DNA of 64,000 nucleotides. Origin: Roseibacillus sp. (GTDB lineage: Bacteria > Verrucomicrobiota > Verrucomicrobiia > Verrucomicrobiales > Akkermansiaceae). Shown here in pieces: positions 17,476 to 27,380 of the stretch. The position numbers and the translations under genes are program-made. The stretch is taken from the NCBI GenBank assembly GCA_022448985.1, contig JAKVCR010000044.1:1-64000 (forward strand), given 5' to 3'. Each line of letters starts with the position of its first letter. Position 1 is the stretch's first letter. Below the pieces are notes generated by a model, which saw only the letters and a list, made by a program, of their open reading frames with translations, did no database searches and was not told the origin of the DNA.

Positions 17476-19338
17476 ATGAGGCGACTTTTGTTTTTTTTGA
17501 GTTCGATGGCATGCCTGGGCCCGCCCGGGGTGGCTCAGGAATCTGAATACTGGGCTTTCCGTTCTCTGGAACCGATAAAGATTCCAGCTAAGGGTAGCCA
17601 GTGGGCCCGGAATTCTATTGATCATTTCGTGTTGGCCGGGGCCCGGGAGAAGGGCATTGCGCCAAACGCTCCGGCTGATCGCCAAACGTTGATCCGTCGG
17701 GTTTACTTTGACCTGATCGGCCTTGCCCCCACGCGTGCGGAAGTGGCGGATTTTGTCGGGAGCAAATCGCCTGATGCTTATTCAGAAATCATTACGCGGC
17801 TCCTTGCCAGCCCTCATTACGGCGAACGCTGGGGACGGCACTGGCTTGATGTCGCACGTTTTGGTGAAAGTCACGGTTATGAAAGTGATAACGAGCGGCC
17901 GACGGCCTGGACGTATCGTGATGCGGTTATTCGCGCGCTCAATGAGGACATGCCTTTTGATCAGTTCGCCCGCTGGCAGGTTGCTGGTGATGCCTTGCAG
18001 GGTGATGATCCCCTGGCCCTGGCGCTTACCGGATTTGTCACGTCAGGATCAACCGTGACTAATGTCGATGGTGTTGACAAGGAGAGGGCAACCTATGACA
18101 AGATGGATGACATCGTCTCGTCCACGGGTTCGGCTTTCCTCGGGTTGACCATAGGGTGTGCCAGGTGCCATGACCACAAGTACGACCCGATTTCCCAACG
18201 CGATTATTACCGGCTTGTCGGATTTTTCCTGCCGGGCAAGGCCGGAGATCGCAAGGTGGCCATCGGTAGTGCCGGTTCCGAGGTCAAGGCCCTCACCTGG
18301 AATGGCGGGAACAAGCGCAACAACCCGTTTCTGAAGCGTGGTGACGTTGATCAGAAAGAAGGTGATGTTGGATTTGGCGTGCTAACGGCCCTGAGCCCAG
18401 GGGACGGAGACCTTGAGGGCTGGATCAATTCGAATGACAACAAGGTCGGGGACGGCAGGCCCGGCCTGGCCCGATGGCTGACGGATGTTACGGACGGGGC
18501 AGGAGCCCTGTTGGCAAGGGTGATCGTTAACCGTCTCTGGCAACATCACTTTGGCGTTGGTCTCGTGAAGACCAGCAACAACTTTGGCGGTGTTGGGGAT
18601 AAACCTGCTCACCCTGAACTGCTGGATTGGTTAGCTGGTGAACTTGTCAGGGGGGGCTGGCGGCTAAAGCCGATACACCACCTCATCATGAGTAGTTCGG
18701 TCTATATGCAGAACACGCAGTGGGATCAGAAGAGGCATGAGATTGACCCGGATAACAGCCTGCTGTGGCGCCGCCAACCTCGACGCCTTGAAGCCGAGAT
18801 CCTGCGCGACTCGATCATGAACACGGCGGGAACACTTAATCGCAAGCTTTACGGGCCGAGTATCAAGCCCTGGGTCTCCAGTGACGCGATCAAGACTGGG
18901 TCGACGAACAAGTGGCCAACCAATGTAAAGGATGGCCCGGAGACCTGGCGTCGCAGTATTTATGTGTTCATGCGTCGTTCCATGCGCGTGCCGTTTTTTG
19001 AGACCTTTGATGTTCCTGATGCGATGCAAAGTCGCGGTGTGCGCGAGCAGACCACGGTTGCCACGCAGGCTTTGCTCCTGCTGAACAACAAGTTCGTGCG
19101 TGACCAAGCTGGGCATTTTGCGGCCCGGGTTGTTACTGCGGCAAAGGATCCCGCTTCCCCGGACGGCGAGAAGAACCTGCAGGCGATCGTCGAGGAGGCC
19201 TATTGGCTGGCTTTTTCCCGTGCCCCGACCACGGAGGAACTGGATCTAGGAGTTGATCTTCTTTCTCAGGAGGGCCAGAATGTAGAGAACTTCTGCCATA
19301 TTCTCCTTACCCTCAATGAATTTGCCTATGTTGACTGA
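17476..19338 (+). CDS. DUF1549/DUF1553 (PSD1-type) secreted protein
   Basis: 620 aa with a signal peptide ending near residue 20 (GVAQESEYW). DUF1549 covers about residues 35-250, with RRVYFDLIGLAPT, HYGERWGRHWLDVARF and the conserved CARCHDHKYDP, a CxxCH motif that could bind heme c. DUF1553 follows from about 340 (ARVIVNRLWQHHFG, RRQPRRLEAEILRD). The protein is compact: the N-terminal cytochrome module and the long central insert of many planctomycete members are absent. The family is restricted mostly to PVC bacteria; its biochemical role is unknown, and members sit beside DUF1501 proteins and sulfatases, as here. The 3' end overlaps the downstream DUF1501 reading frame. Confidence 0.9.
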   Translation: MRRLLFFLSSMACLGPPGVAQESEYWAFRSLEPIKIPAKGSQWARNSIDHFVLAGAREKGIAPNAPADRQTLIRRVYFDLIGLAPTRAEVADFVGSKSPDAYSEIITRLLASPHYGERWGRHWLDVARFGESHGYESDNERPTAWTYRDAVIRALNEDMPFDQFARWQVAGDALQGDDPLALALTGFVTSGSTVTNVDGVDKERATYDKMDDIVSSTGSAFLGLTIGCARCHDHKYDPISQRDYYRLVGFFLPGKAGDRKVAIGSAGSEVKALTWNGGNKRNNPFLKRGDVDQKEGDVGFGVLTALSPGDGDLEGWINSNDNKVGDGRPGLARWLTDVTDGAGALLARVIVNRLWQHHFGVGLVKTSNNFGGVGDKPAHPELLDWLAGELVRGGWRLKPIHHLIMSSSVYMQNTQWDQKRHEIDPDNSLLWRRQPRRLEAEILRDSIMNTAGTLNRKLYGPSIKPWVSSDAIKTGSTNKWPTNVKDGPETWRRSIYVFMRRSMRVPFFETFDVPDAMQSRGVREQTTVATQALLLLNNKFVRDQAGHFAARVVTAAKDPASPDGEKNLQAIVEEAYWLAFSRAPTTEELDLGVDLLSQEGQNVENFCHILLTLNEFAYVD

Positions 19339-19339
19339 G

Positions 19340-20779
19340 ATGGAAAGCAGCAGGGGCCTGATGACGCGTCGGGATCTCCTTGCCCGTGCAGGGTGTGGAT
19401 TTGGCTCGCTGGCCCTCGCCGGGCTGATGTCTGAACAAGACTTGCTGGCTGGCCCGGGTGCAGCGGCTGGAGAGTCGAAGCTGCCGTTATCATCAAGGTC
19501 CCCACATTTTACCTGTCGTGCCAAGAGTGTCATTTTCCTCTTCATGTATGGTGGGCCGAGCCATGTGGATCTTTTCGACTACAAACCGGACCTGGCGAAA
19601 CACGCGGGAAAAAAGGTTGGTGAAGTCGTCGACACCAAGGGAGCTCGCAGCGGTGGCGGACTGTTCCCTTCTCCTTACAAGTTTGCGCGCCATGGGCAGA
19701 GCGGTCACTGGGTATCCGACCGTTATCCGCACCTCTCCAGCGTGATCGACCACACCGCGATGCTGCGCGGCGTATACGGGCATTCGATAAGCCATGCGCC
19801 GGCACTCTTCGAACTCAATACCGGAATGATCCGCACTGGTTTTCCAAGCCTGGGCTCGTGGGTAACCTACGGACTCGGCAGCGACAACCAGGACCTGCCC
19901 GGATTTGTGGTAATGTATGATTACCGCGGCGGCCCGATCGGGGGGGCCCCGAACTGGGGATCTGGCTTTCTTCCCGGCGCCTTCCAGGGAACCCCGGTGC
20001 GCTCAAAAGGCACCCCGATCCTCAACCTCAACAGGCCGGAAAAACTAGGCACCCCCCAGCAGCGGCAACTGCTTGACTATGCAGGCACGCTCAATCGCCG
20101 GCACATGGCGGATTATCCTGCTGATAATGCGCTCGAGGCTCGTATTGAGTCCTTTGAGCTTGCCTACCGGATGCAGTCGGCGGCTCCCGAGGCACTTGAT
20201 ATCTCCCAGGAGAATGACGCGACCAAGAAACTTTACGGCATCGAACCCGGCAACCCCGGAGAGTATTTCGGCAGCCAGTGCCTGATGGCCAGGCGCCTTG
20301 TTGAGCGTGGTGTGCGCTTTGTACAACTCTATTCAGGTGGTGGGCATGGAGACAACAACTGGGATGCCCATGGCAACATCACCGGTAACCATAACAAGCA
20401 CTGCGCAGCGACGGATCAACCCATGGCGGGATTGCTCCGGGATCTGGAACAGCGGGGGCTCCTTGATGAGACCCTGGTAGTGTGGGGCGGGGAATTCGGG
20501 CGCACACCGCACAAGCAGGGAGGCAGTGGCCGTGATCATCACCCTTTCGGTTTCACCATGTGGATGGCCGGCGGTGGTATCAAAGGGGGAACAAACTACG
20601 GCGAAACCGACGAGATCGGCTATCATGCCGCGGTTGACCGCACATCCGTCCATGACGTGCATGCCACAATTCTTCACCTGATGGGAATCGACCATAAACG
20701 GCTTACCTATCATTTCAGCGGGCGTGATTTCCGTTTGACGGATGTCGCAGGGAAAGTGATCAACAAGATCATTACCTGA
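19340..20779 (+). CDS. DUF1501 protein with Tat-type signal
   Basis: Sulfatase-like fold protein of unknown activity, 479 aa from the ATG at 19340; an upstream ATG at 19316 overlaps the previous gene by 23 bp. A twin-arginine signal is evident: MTRRDLLARAGCGFGSLALA. Family blocks include VIFLFMYGGPSHVDLFDYKP, SRYPHLSSVIDHTAMLRG-like text, HGDNNWDAHG, and ETLVVWGGEFGRTPH near the end. It almost always follows a DUF1549/DUF1553 gene, so the two probably act together outside the cytoplasm, perhaps on sulfated polysaccharides. That role is inference. Confidence 0.9.
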   Translation: MESSRGLMTRRDLLARAGCGFGSLALAGLMSEQDLLAGPGAAAGESKLPLSSRSPHFTCRAKSVIFLFMYGGPSHVDLFDYKPDLAKHAGKKVGEVVDTKGARSGGGLFPSPYKFARHGQSGHWVSDRYPHLSSVIDHTAMLRGVYGHSISHAPALFELNTGMIRTGFPSLGSWVTYGLGSDNQDLPGFVVMYDYRGGPIGGAPNWGSGFLPGAFQGTPVRSKGTPILNLNRPEKLGTPQQRQLLDYAGTLNRRHMADYPADNALEARIESFELAYRMQSAAPEALDISQENDATKKLYGIEPGNPGEYFGSQCLMARRLVERGVRFVQLYSGGGHGDNNWDAHGNITGNHNKHCAATDQPMAGLLRDLEQRGLLDETLVVWGGEFGRTPHKQGGSGRDHHPFGFTMWMAGGGIKGGTNYGETDEIGYHAAVDRTSVHDVHATILHLMGIDHKRLTYHFSGRDFRLTDVAGKVINKIIT

Positions 20780-20850
20780 TCAGCACGGTGACGATGGGCA
20801 GTCGCCGTATGGAGGACGGCCTGTAAATGAGTCCTCGCCATCTGCGGTTA

Positions 20851-22047
20851 TCAAATAACCCCCAGCTCCCGGCCTGTTCTGGCAAAGGCCTCCACCGCGC
20901 GATCGAGGTGCTCCCGGGTGTGGGCCGCCGAAACCTGCGTGCGGATGCGCGCCGTATCCTGAGGAACCACGGGGTAAAAGAACCCAATGGCATAGACCCC
21001 GTGTTCCAGGAGTTTCTCCGCAAAGCGTTGCGAAAGGGCGGCATCCCCCAGCATGATGGGCGTAATGGGGTGATCTGCACCCGCAATCTGGAAGCCCGTC
21101 CGGGCCATGGCCTCACGAAAGTAGGTGGTGTTCTCCTTCACGCGGTCAGCCAGCTCGGTGGAGGACGCCAGCAACTCAAAAACCTTGAGCGAAGCCGCCA
21201 CGATGGATGGGGCAATACTGTTGGAGAACAGGTAGGGGCGCGAACGTTGGCGCAGCAAATCGATGATCTCCCTGCGCCCGGAGGTATAGCCCCCGGAAGC
21301 ACCCCCAAGGGCCTTGCCCAGGGTGGAAGTGGTAAGGTCGATCCTGCCGAATAGGCCGCAATGCTCATGTGTGCCACGCCCCCTTGAACCAAGAAATCCG
21401 GTGGCGTGACAGTCGTCGAAATGCACGAGCGCATCGTACCTGGCGGCCAGTTCGTGAATACCCTCGAGCTGCGCGATCACGCCATCCATGGAGAATACCC
21501 CGTCGGATGTGATCAACTTCTGACGGGCACCCGCAGCATCCGCCTCCTGCAACCTTGCTTCCAGGTCGCTCAGGTCGTTGTTGTCATAACGATAACGCCG
21601 CGCCTTGCAGAGCCGGACTCCATCAATGATGGAAGCGTGATTGAGGCTATCCGAAATGACAGCGTCCTCGGCGGTGAGAAGCGTCTCAAAGAGTCCGCCG
21701 TTAGCGTCAAAACACGACGGATAGAGGATCGTATCTTCCGTACCGAGGAATGCGGTAATGGTCTCCTCCAGCTCGCGATGCACGCTCTGGCTGCCACAGA
21801 TAAAGCGCACCGATGCCGTCCCGAAACCCCACCGCTTCAGGGCCGCACGTGCCGCCTCCACAACCTCGGGATGGTCCGCCAGACCCAGATAATTGTTGGC
21901 GCACATGTTGAGAACTTCGCTCCCGTCCTGCAGCGTAATAAGGGCACTTTGCGGCGAGCCGATGAAACGCTCCTGCTTGTAGAGTCCAGCCTGCTTGATC
22001 TCCCCAAGAGTGCGGCGGAGCTGGGACTGAAGGCCGGCGGAGAACAC
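20851..22047 (-). CDS. kbl: Glycine C-acetyltransferase (2-amino-3-ketobutyrate CoA ligase)
   Basis: PLP enzyme of the alpha-oxoamine synthase family, 398 aa; cleaves 2-amino-3-ketobutyrate with CoA into glycine and acetyl-CoA in threonine breakdown. [45 protein letters not shown] and the PLP-lysine segment [18 protein letters not shown] are visible. The pattern fits Kbl better than BioF (FICGSQ). The start is a GTG at 22047. Threonine dehydrogenase (tdh), its usual partner, is not adjacent. It is convergent with the DUF1501 gene. Confidence 0.93.
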   Translation of the reverse strand: MFSAGLQSQLRRTLGEIKQAGLYKQERFIGSPQSALITLQDGSEVLNMCANNYLGLADHPEVVEAARAALKRWGFGTASVRFICGSQSVHRELEETITAFLGTEDTILYPSCFDANGGLFETLLTAEDAVISDSLNHASIIDGVRLCKARRYRYDNNDLSDLEARLQEADAAGARQKLITSDGVFSMDGVIAQLEGIHELAARYDALVHFDDCHATGFLGSRGRGTHEHCGLFGRIDLTTSTLGKALGGASGGYTSGRREIIDLLRQRSRPYLFSNSIAPSIVAASLKVFELLASSTELADRVKENTTYFREAMARTGFQIAGADHPITPIMLGDAALSQRFAEKLLEHGVYAIGFFYPVVPQDTARIRTQVSAAHTREHLDRAVEAFARTGRELGVI

Positions 22048-22207
22048 GGCTGGATTAGAACGGCTAATGCAGCCAAATGAACGCGAATTCTCGCTGATTT
22101 ATCCCCTTCTCCCCATTTGCACGACAAGAACCGTGCCAAAAGCCCGCCCCTTCGCAGGCCGACCCTGCGATCCGTCCACATCCCCGCGAACGGGAAGGCC
22201 GATCAGA

Positions 22208-23431
22208 CTATGCCGGAGCGGAATCCAAGCCAAACACGGTATGGACCACGCGGGCCGCATCTTCAATCCGCGTCTCATCTACGGTGACCGAAATCTTGAT
22301 CTCGGAAGTGCTGATCATCCCGATATTGATTCCTCCCTCGCCCAAGGCCTTGAACATCTGGGCTGCTACCCCGGAGTGTGATCGCATCCCGATACCAACC
22401 ACTGAGAGTTTTGCAATGCCCGCCTCGGTCTCGAGGTTGGCATCTCCGCCCAGTTCAGAGAGGACGGGCTTGAGCGCAGCCTGGGCCCGTCCGAGGTCAT
22501 TGGTGTGCATCGTGAACGAATGGCGGGCATAGCCATCGTGCGCTATATTGGAGACAATCATGTCGATGTTGATCTCATCATCTCCCAGGACACCGAGAAT
22601 GCGGGCGGACATCCCGGGCTCGTCGGGGATGCCGGTGATGGTCACGCGGGCTTGGGAGCGCTCGATGGAGACTCCTCGAATGACGACAGCTTCCATGGCT
22701 TCGTGTTCTTCTGTCACAATAGTACCGGGGTTGTTGTTAAGGGAGGAACGGACTTCAAATTTTACTCCATACTTCTTGGCAAATTCGACCGAGCGCGACT
22801 GCATTACCTTGGTGCCGAGAGAGGCGAGTTCGAGAAGCTCGTCGTAGGAAATCTCGGGGAGCTTGCGCGCATCCTGCACCACGCGTGGATCGGCGGTGTA
22901 GACCCCATCGACATCGGTGAGAATCTGACACAGGTCGGCATCAACCGATGAGGCAAAGGCGATCGCGGAGAGATCCGATCCCCCGCGCCCGAGCGTCTGG
23001 ATCAGGCCTTCTTCGTTCACCCCCTGGAATCCTGCTACGATGACCACCTTGCCCTCTTTCAGGTAGCGTCGGCTGAGAGTGGAGTCGATGGCCTCAATCC
23101 TCGCCCTCGTGTGAGACCCGGAAGTTTTCAATCCCGCCTGGCGGCCGGTGATAGAGACCGCTTCCACTCCGATCTGGTTGAGAGCCATGGTCACCAGGGC
23201 GATGGACTGCTGCTCCCCAGTCGAGAGCAGGACATCCATTTCCCGATCAGACGGCTCGTCGCAGAGCTCCTGCGCCATGGCGATGAGCTTGTCGGTCACT
23301 CCTCCCATGGCCGATACCACCACCGCAACTTCGTGCCCTTCCTCAAGCAGGGACTTGATGCGCCTGGCTACATTACGGATTCGATCAAAGGAACCGACCG
23401 AAGTGCCGCCATATTTCTGGACGATGAGCAT
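22208..23431 (-). CDS. lysC: Aspartate kinase
   Basis: Phosphorylates aspartate, the first step towards lysine, threonine and methionine. 407 aa from the ATG at 23431, giving the canonical MLIVQKYGGTSVGS; a longer frame begins ten codons upstream but adds no family sequence. GRGGSDLSA and TDVDGVYTADPR mark the kinase domain. Two ACT domains follow (IERSQARVTITGIPDEPGMS and AKLSVVGIGMRSHSGVAA), so feedback inhibition by lysine and/or threonine is expected. No lysine riboswitch is evident in the 254-bp upstream gap. hom is 2.3 kb away on the same strand. Confidence 0.96.
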   Translation of the reverse strand: MLIVQKYGGTSVGSFDRIRNVARRIKSLLEEGHEVAVVVSAMGGVTDKLIAMAQELCDEPSDREMDVLLSTGEQQSIALVTMALNQIGVEAVSITGRQAGLKTSGSHTRARIEAIDSTLSRRYLKEGKVVIVAGFQGVNEEGLIQTLGRGGSDLSAIAFASSVDADLCQILTDVDGVYTADPRVVQDARKLPEISYDELLELASLGTKVMQSRSVEFAKKYGVKFEVRSSLNNNPGTIVTEEHEAMEAVVIRGVSIERSQARVTITGIPDEPGMSARILGVLGDDEINIDMIVSNIAHDGYARHSFTMHTNDLGRAQAALKPVLSELGGDANLETEAGIAKLSVVGIGMRSHSGVAAQMFKALGEGGINIGMISTSEIKISVTVDETRIEDAARVVHTVFGLDSAPA

Positions 23432-23685
23432 GAGAAACAGGAAAAGCCCCGCCTGCGCCAATCAGTCCCGTCACCAGCGGACGAGAACGAGATATCGCGG
23501 GCTAAAGCGCAGACGGGTTAGCGGTCTCCGGCAGCAAGGGCAAGCTTCAGTTCCCGATTTAACCTTCCGGACATCCTCAACACCATCCCCGGAAAGCCTA
23601 CGGGCACTCGGGAGGGTGAATCCCGCCAACGGTCGACTCCCTCTCTTCCGCCCATGGATCCTGAGATCGATAGAGGCCAGATCAC

Positions 23686-24702
23686 CTACTTCGCCAATGG
23701 CACGATCGGCGTCTCCCAACCGGCCATGTCGGCAGGCTTGGTTCCCGATTTACGCCGACCCCCGCCCCTGCCCCAGGTTGGATTAAAGGGGCCAACGAAG
23801 CTGACCTCGGCAGCGGGAACAATTTGATCCTCCAACCCCACTGCCCAGAAGCAGCCATTTATGAGGAGCCTGCGGTAACCTTCGCTGAGAATGTCATTGG
23901 AAGCCCCGTAGGTGCTGGTGAATACCCTCCCATCCTTTCCCGACTTGCCCCGATAGCTCCGTGTCCAGGCACCAGGGACAGGAGGCATTTTCTCATTAGC
24001 CGGCGAGTCCGGGGTCATTCCCTGTAACGGCTGAGCCATGGCAAGAACCGTGCTGGGCGCAAGAGGGGCTGCTTTGTACCCGCCACACTGGGCCCACATG
24101 TCCTTTACCCCGCGCAGGATGGGATGGTCCTTCTGGGCCGGAACGATATCAAGGCGGGTGCTCTGACGATGGTTGCCCCCGTAATGACCGGCCCACTTTT
24201 CGCCCAGGACCTGGCGGCCCCAACCGCCCTTGTAATCCTCCCCACCAAAACCGTTGCTGTACTTGGCCCACTTGCTATCACCGGGGATGCGGAACCCATG
24301 GGTAGCAGTGCGCAGGCCAACAATGGGCCCCCCCCGGTCCAGGTAATCAACGAAGTGCTGCATCTGCTCGTCGGGCCAGTTCTGGAAACGGGTAAAGACC
24401 ACCATGAGATCTGCTGACCTGAGAGAATCCAGGCCCGGGACATTGGAGTGTCCCGGAACAATCTCACCCTTGTCGTTCACTCCGAAGAGAACAGTACATT
24501 TGAAGCCATGGTGCCTGGCCAGGATGCGGGCGAGCGCAGGAAGGGTTTCTTCCGATTTGTACTCGTGGTCGCTGGCGATGAATACGAGGTGCTTGCCCTT
24601 CCCGGGCCCACTGGCACCTTCGTAGACAAGTGGCCCGGCTGAAACAGGACAAGCCAGCAGGACAGGGAGAGTGGCAGACAGGAGGAGACGGGCTATCTTC
24701 AT
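23686..24702 (-). CDS. Secreted ThuA-domain protein
   Basis: 338 aa with a signal peptide (ARLLLSATLPVLLACPVSAG). The ThuA/trehalose-utilisation domain, a glutamine-amidotransferase-like fold, is recognised by LVFIASDHEYKSEETLPALARIL, PGLDSLRSADLMVVFTRF, MQHFVDYLDRGGPIVGLRT and THGF. The C-terminal part contains FTSTYGASNDILSEGYRRLLINGCFWA, typical of PVC ThuA proteins. Such proteins usually go with sugar dehydrogenases and cytochromes; substrate unknown. It is divergent from the prepilin-like gene. Confidence 0.85.
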   Translation of the reverse strand: MKIARLLLSATLPVLLACPVSAGPLVYEGASGPGKGKHLVFIASDHEYKSEETLPALARILARHHGFKCTVLFGVNDKGEIVPGHSNVPGLDSLRSADLMVVFTRFQNWPDEQMQHFVDYLDRGGPIVGLRTATHGFRIPGDSKWAKYSNGFGGEDYKGGWGRQVLGEKWAGHYGGNHRQSTRLDIVPAQKDHPILRGVKDMWAQCGGYKAAPLAPSTVLAMAQPLQGMTPDSPANEKMPPVPGAWTRSYRGKSGKDGRVFTSTYGASNDILSEGYRRLLINGCFWAVGLEDQIVPAAEVSFVGPFNPTWGRGGGRRKSGTKPADMAGWETPIVPLAK

Positions 24703-24897
24703 GAGTCAAAACTAGAATCCGGCATGCAGCTCCCGCAAGCTCTCTCCGCCTCATGAAATGGTGAGTTGTCCACTGCTACAGCCCCATTTGCCTCCATCAT
24801 CGGGACATTTGAGGTATGGATAGGCGTAATTGTAGGCTTGCAAGTAGGTTATGCAGGAGTTGGGCTATCTCAAGTCACACCTCCGCATCCGCCTTCC

Positions 24898-25674
24898 ATG
24901 AACAATCGTCGCAAATCCAATCCGGCCCTCCGCTCCGGGAAGTCACGCATGATGGAGATTCTCATTGGGGCGGCCGTACTGGTCATAGCCATCGGCATTG
25001 GCACAACCATGATAAAGTCTGGAGGGGTCAAGCGGAACAAGGCCGAAGCCCTCAAGAAGATGAGAACCATCGGGGAGGCCCTGACAGGCTATCTCAACGA
25101 CAACAATGGCGAATTTCCCCTTGAGGATGCCACTGGCAAGGATGACTGGCTCAACGCCGCCAAGCCAGAGTCCGAAACGGTCTGGTACAATGCCCTCCCG
25201 AAGCAGATGGGTGCTACCCCGGTAAGCGAACTGGGGGATAACCCCGCACCACAGTTCTACCAGGAGAGCTACCCGCTCTTTCTCTCCGGCGCGGACTACC
25301 CCCCTAACAAAAAGGAAGGCAGACCTTACTTTGCCTTTGGATTCAACAGTAGCCTGCAGTCCAAAGCCGAGGACGGCTCCGAGAGGCCGGCCAATCTCGC
25401 CGGCATCCAGCACCAGGACCGAACCGTTGCCTTCCTTGAGCGCGGGGTAAAGAAGGCCGAGGAGACGACCAAGCTGCAGAGCAATTTTGATGGAGGGCCC
25501 AAGGCCAAGGCCAAGAATTTCGTAGGACGCTACAAGGGCAAGGGGCACCTCCTGTTCGTCGATGGCCACGTTGAGGAGTTCACCTTCCAGGATCTAACAG
25601 ATGGCATGGGGCAGGCCGAAAACGGCAAGTCCAATGTCTACTGGACCGGAGATCCCGACAAGCGTCCCAACTAG
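24898..25674 (+). CDS. Prepilin-like secreted protein with degenerate type III signal
   Basis: 258 aa from the ATG at 24898. After a basic leader (NNRRKSNPALRSGKSR) comes a hydrophobic helix MMEILIGAAVLVIAIGIG, resembling the pseudopilin G-FTLIE-helix pattern but with the glutamate one position late and no aromatic +1 residue. The rest is the globular part of the PVC prepilin-like family, including MRTIGEALTGYLNDNNGEFP and the characteristic late GKGHLLFVDGHVEEF (DG-H) motif. Likely a type II secretion or type IV pilus minor pilin-like protein, with uncertain processing. Convergent with hom. Confidence 0.75.
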   Translation: MNNRRKSNPALRSGKSRMMEILIGAAVLVIAIGIGTTMIKSGGVKRNKAEALKKMRTIGEALTGYLNDNNGEFPLEDATGKDDWLNAAKPESETVWYNALPKQMGATPVSELGDNPAPQFYQESYPLFLSGADYPPNKKEGRPYFAFGFNSSLQSKAEDGSERPANLAGIQHQDRTVAFLERGVKKAEETTKLQSNFDGGPKAKAKNFVGRYKGKGHLLFVDGHVEEFTFQDLTDGMGQAENGKSNVYWTGDPDKRPN

Positions 25675-25724
25675 GGATCGGAGCAGCAGAAGACGCGCAG
25701 GTGGTCCGCAGGACGGGGGCCCGC

Positions 25725-27050
25725 CTAAAGTGTCTCAATACGGAACACCACGGGGCGCTCCGTCACGCAGTCCAGAGCCTCTATCTTCTTCAGTGCTCCC
25801 TTGAGGGTTCCAAAAGGACAGGTATGCAGGAGAAACACCATGTCGACGAACTCCGCATCAGGCTGATCGGGATCAACCGGAGAATGCGTTCCGCTGATGC
25901 CAATCCCCGCCTCCGCCAGCAGAGAAGCGATATCGGCCACTACACCGGGACGATCTGTCACCGGAAAGCGCACGTAGTAAGCAGTTTCGGTCTCGTCAAT
26001 GGGCTTGAGGGTTCCCGTCTCCCGGTAGGGCAGAAACCCACGATGACCCGATCCCCTGCCCTGGCGCAGTAATCGCCCTGCTTCCACCAGATCGGCTACT
26101 ACCGAAGAAGAGGTGGGATCCTGCCCCGCACCCCGACCATAGAACAGCGCATCGCCAATCGCGTCTCCTCGCACTGCCACCGCATTGAACACGTCATTGA
26201 CTGAGGCAAGGATGTGCGATTTTGGAATAAACGAAGGCTGGGTCCGGATCTCAATGGACCCGTCTCCGTGTTCGCGCACAATGCAGAGAAGCTTCACCAC
26301 GTAGCCAAGGTCCTTGGCGAAACGGATGTCGAGTGGACGGACATACTCAATTCCGCGGACGTAGACCTCTTCCGGATCTATGAGGAACCCATGGGCGATC
26401 GTTCCCAGCAAAATCGCCTTGTGGGCAGCGTCCCATCCATTGACATCAAGAGTTTCGTCAACCTCTGCGTATCCCAGCTCCTTGGCTTCCTTAAGCGCAG
26501 CAGGATAATCGAGCTCAGCCTCCGTCATGCGCATGAGGATGTAGTTGGACGTGCCGTTGATGATCCCCGTTATCGAACTGACACGATTACCCACCAACGA
26601 TTCCTGCAAGGCCTTGATAATGGGAATTCCTCCGGCCACCGCAGCTTCGAAATGGATAGGAGTGTCATGTTCGCGAGAGAGCGCAAACAGGTCCCCGCCC
26701 CGCTCTGCCAGGAGCGCCTTGTTACCGGTGACCACTGGTTTGCCGGCCACAAGCGCCGCGGCTACCAGTTCGTATGCCACGTCCGTTCCGCCGATCAACT
26801 CCACCACCACATCCACGGAGGGATCTTCAACCACCGACTGCCAGTCGGTTGTAAAGAGCTCCGCTGGCGCAGTGACCTCCCGCTCCTTCCCGGGGTCCCG
26901 CACAACAATTCGACGGATCTCAAACCGCAGCGCACCCCTGGCACGATCGGCAATCAGACCCCCGTTACGCGCCAGCATATTCCAGACGCCGGATCCAACC
27001 GTCCCGAACCCCGCCAGACCAATGCCGATCGTGTCGCAGCTTGCGCTCAC
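25725..27050 (-). CDS. hom: Homoserine dehydrogenase
   Basis: NAD(P)H-dependent reduction of aspartate semialdehyde to homoserine, for threonine and methionine. 441 aa from the GTG at 27050, just before IGIGLAGFGTVGSGV (Rossmann fold); the frame stays open further upstream but that extra 79 residues is low-quality sequence. ELIGGTDVAYELV, GNKALLAERG, EAAVAGGIPIIKAL, GTSNYILMRM and DVNGWDAAHKA are family blocks. A C-terminal ACT domain (TDRPGVVADIASLLAEAGI) indicates allosteric control, probably by threonine. Confidence 0.94.
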   Translation of the reverse strand: MSASCDTIGIGLAGFGTVGSGVWNMLARNGGLIADRARGALRFEIRRIVVRDPGKEREVTAPAELFTTDWQSVVEDPSVDVVVELIGGTDVAYELVAAALVAGKPVVTGNKALLAERGGDLFALSREHDTPIHFEAAVAGGIPIIKALQESLVGNRVSSITGIINGTSNYILMRMTEAELDYPAALKEAKELGYAEVDETLDVNGWDAAHKAILLGTIAHGFLIDPEEVYVRGIEYVRPLDIRFAKDLGYVVKLLCIVREHGDGSIEIRTQPSFIPKSHILASVNDVFNAVAVRGDAIGDALFYGRGAGQDPTSSSVVADLVEAGRLLRQGRGSGHRGFLPYRETGTLKPIDETETAYYVRFPVTDRPGVVADIASLLAEAGIGISGTHSPVDPDQPDAEFVDMVFLLHTCPFGTLKGALKKIEALDCVTERPVVFRIETL

Positions 27051-27380
27051 AGGGAAGCGATAGCGGATGGAGCGAGAAGCGCAAAGGCCCAAAGGCGCAA
27101 AGATCAATCGAATCCCTGCCAGGGAGGAAGATCGGCAGGAACACGGCAACGCCCTGGTATCAGGCTCCACACTCCCGCCCGTCGGGGTTGCGGGGAACCC
27201 ATTGAAGAACTTCGGCCAACCACACCTGGGAAGGCCCAGTTGCGGCTGGAGGGGCCTCAAAGTGGCCTGTTCTGGACGCCTTTTCATGCCTCCTGCGGGA
27301 AATTTCGAGGTTTCCAGGCCAGATATTCGCGTTTGTCTGAATTGAGACTGCGCTCCGTGACGTTATAATAAACAGAACGC
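27051..27380. other. 330-bp divergent intergenic region, hom / OmpA
   Basis: Both neighbours start here and point outward. The only clear signals are the strong promoter for the OmpA gene at its right end (separate entry) and a small tandem-like stretch around 27085-27100 (GCAAAGGCCCAAAGGCGCAAAG). No RNA gene or further coding sequence is recognised. Confidence 0.5.
27342..27369 (+). promoter_or_regulatory. Strong sigma-70-type promoter of the TonB-like OmpA gene
   Basis: TTGAGA (27342-27347), 16-bp spacer, perfect TATAAT (27364-27369). The ATG follows after only 11 bases, so transcription probably starts four to six bases before the start codon and the mRNA has almost no leader. Confidence 0.65.

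Noticed and set aside
23432-23685. Lysine riboswitch upstream of lysC
   Set aside because: The gap holds no recognisable lysine riboswitch core; control through the ACT domains is more likely.
23471-23719. 82-aa minus-strand frame ending ACPCCRRPLTRLRFSPRYLVLVRW-type text between thuA and lysC
   Set aside because: The Cys-rich end is suggestive, but the only ATG lies inside thuA and the first half is low quality. Possible but not supported enough to call.
27051-27287. 79-residue N-terminal extension of hom
   Set aside because: It lies before the Rossmann motif, has intergenic composition and exceeds the family length.
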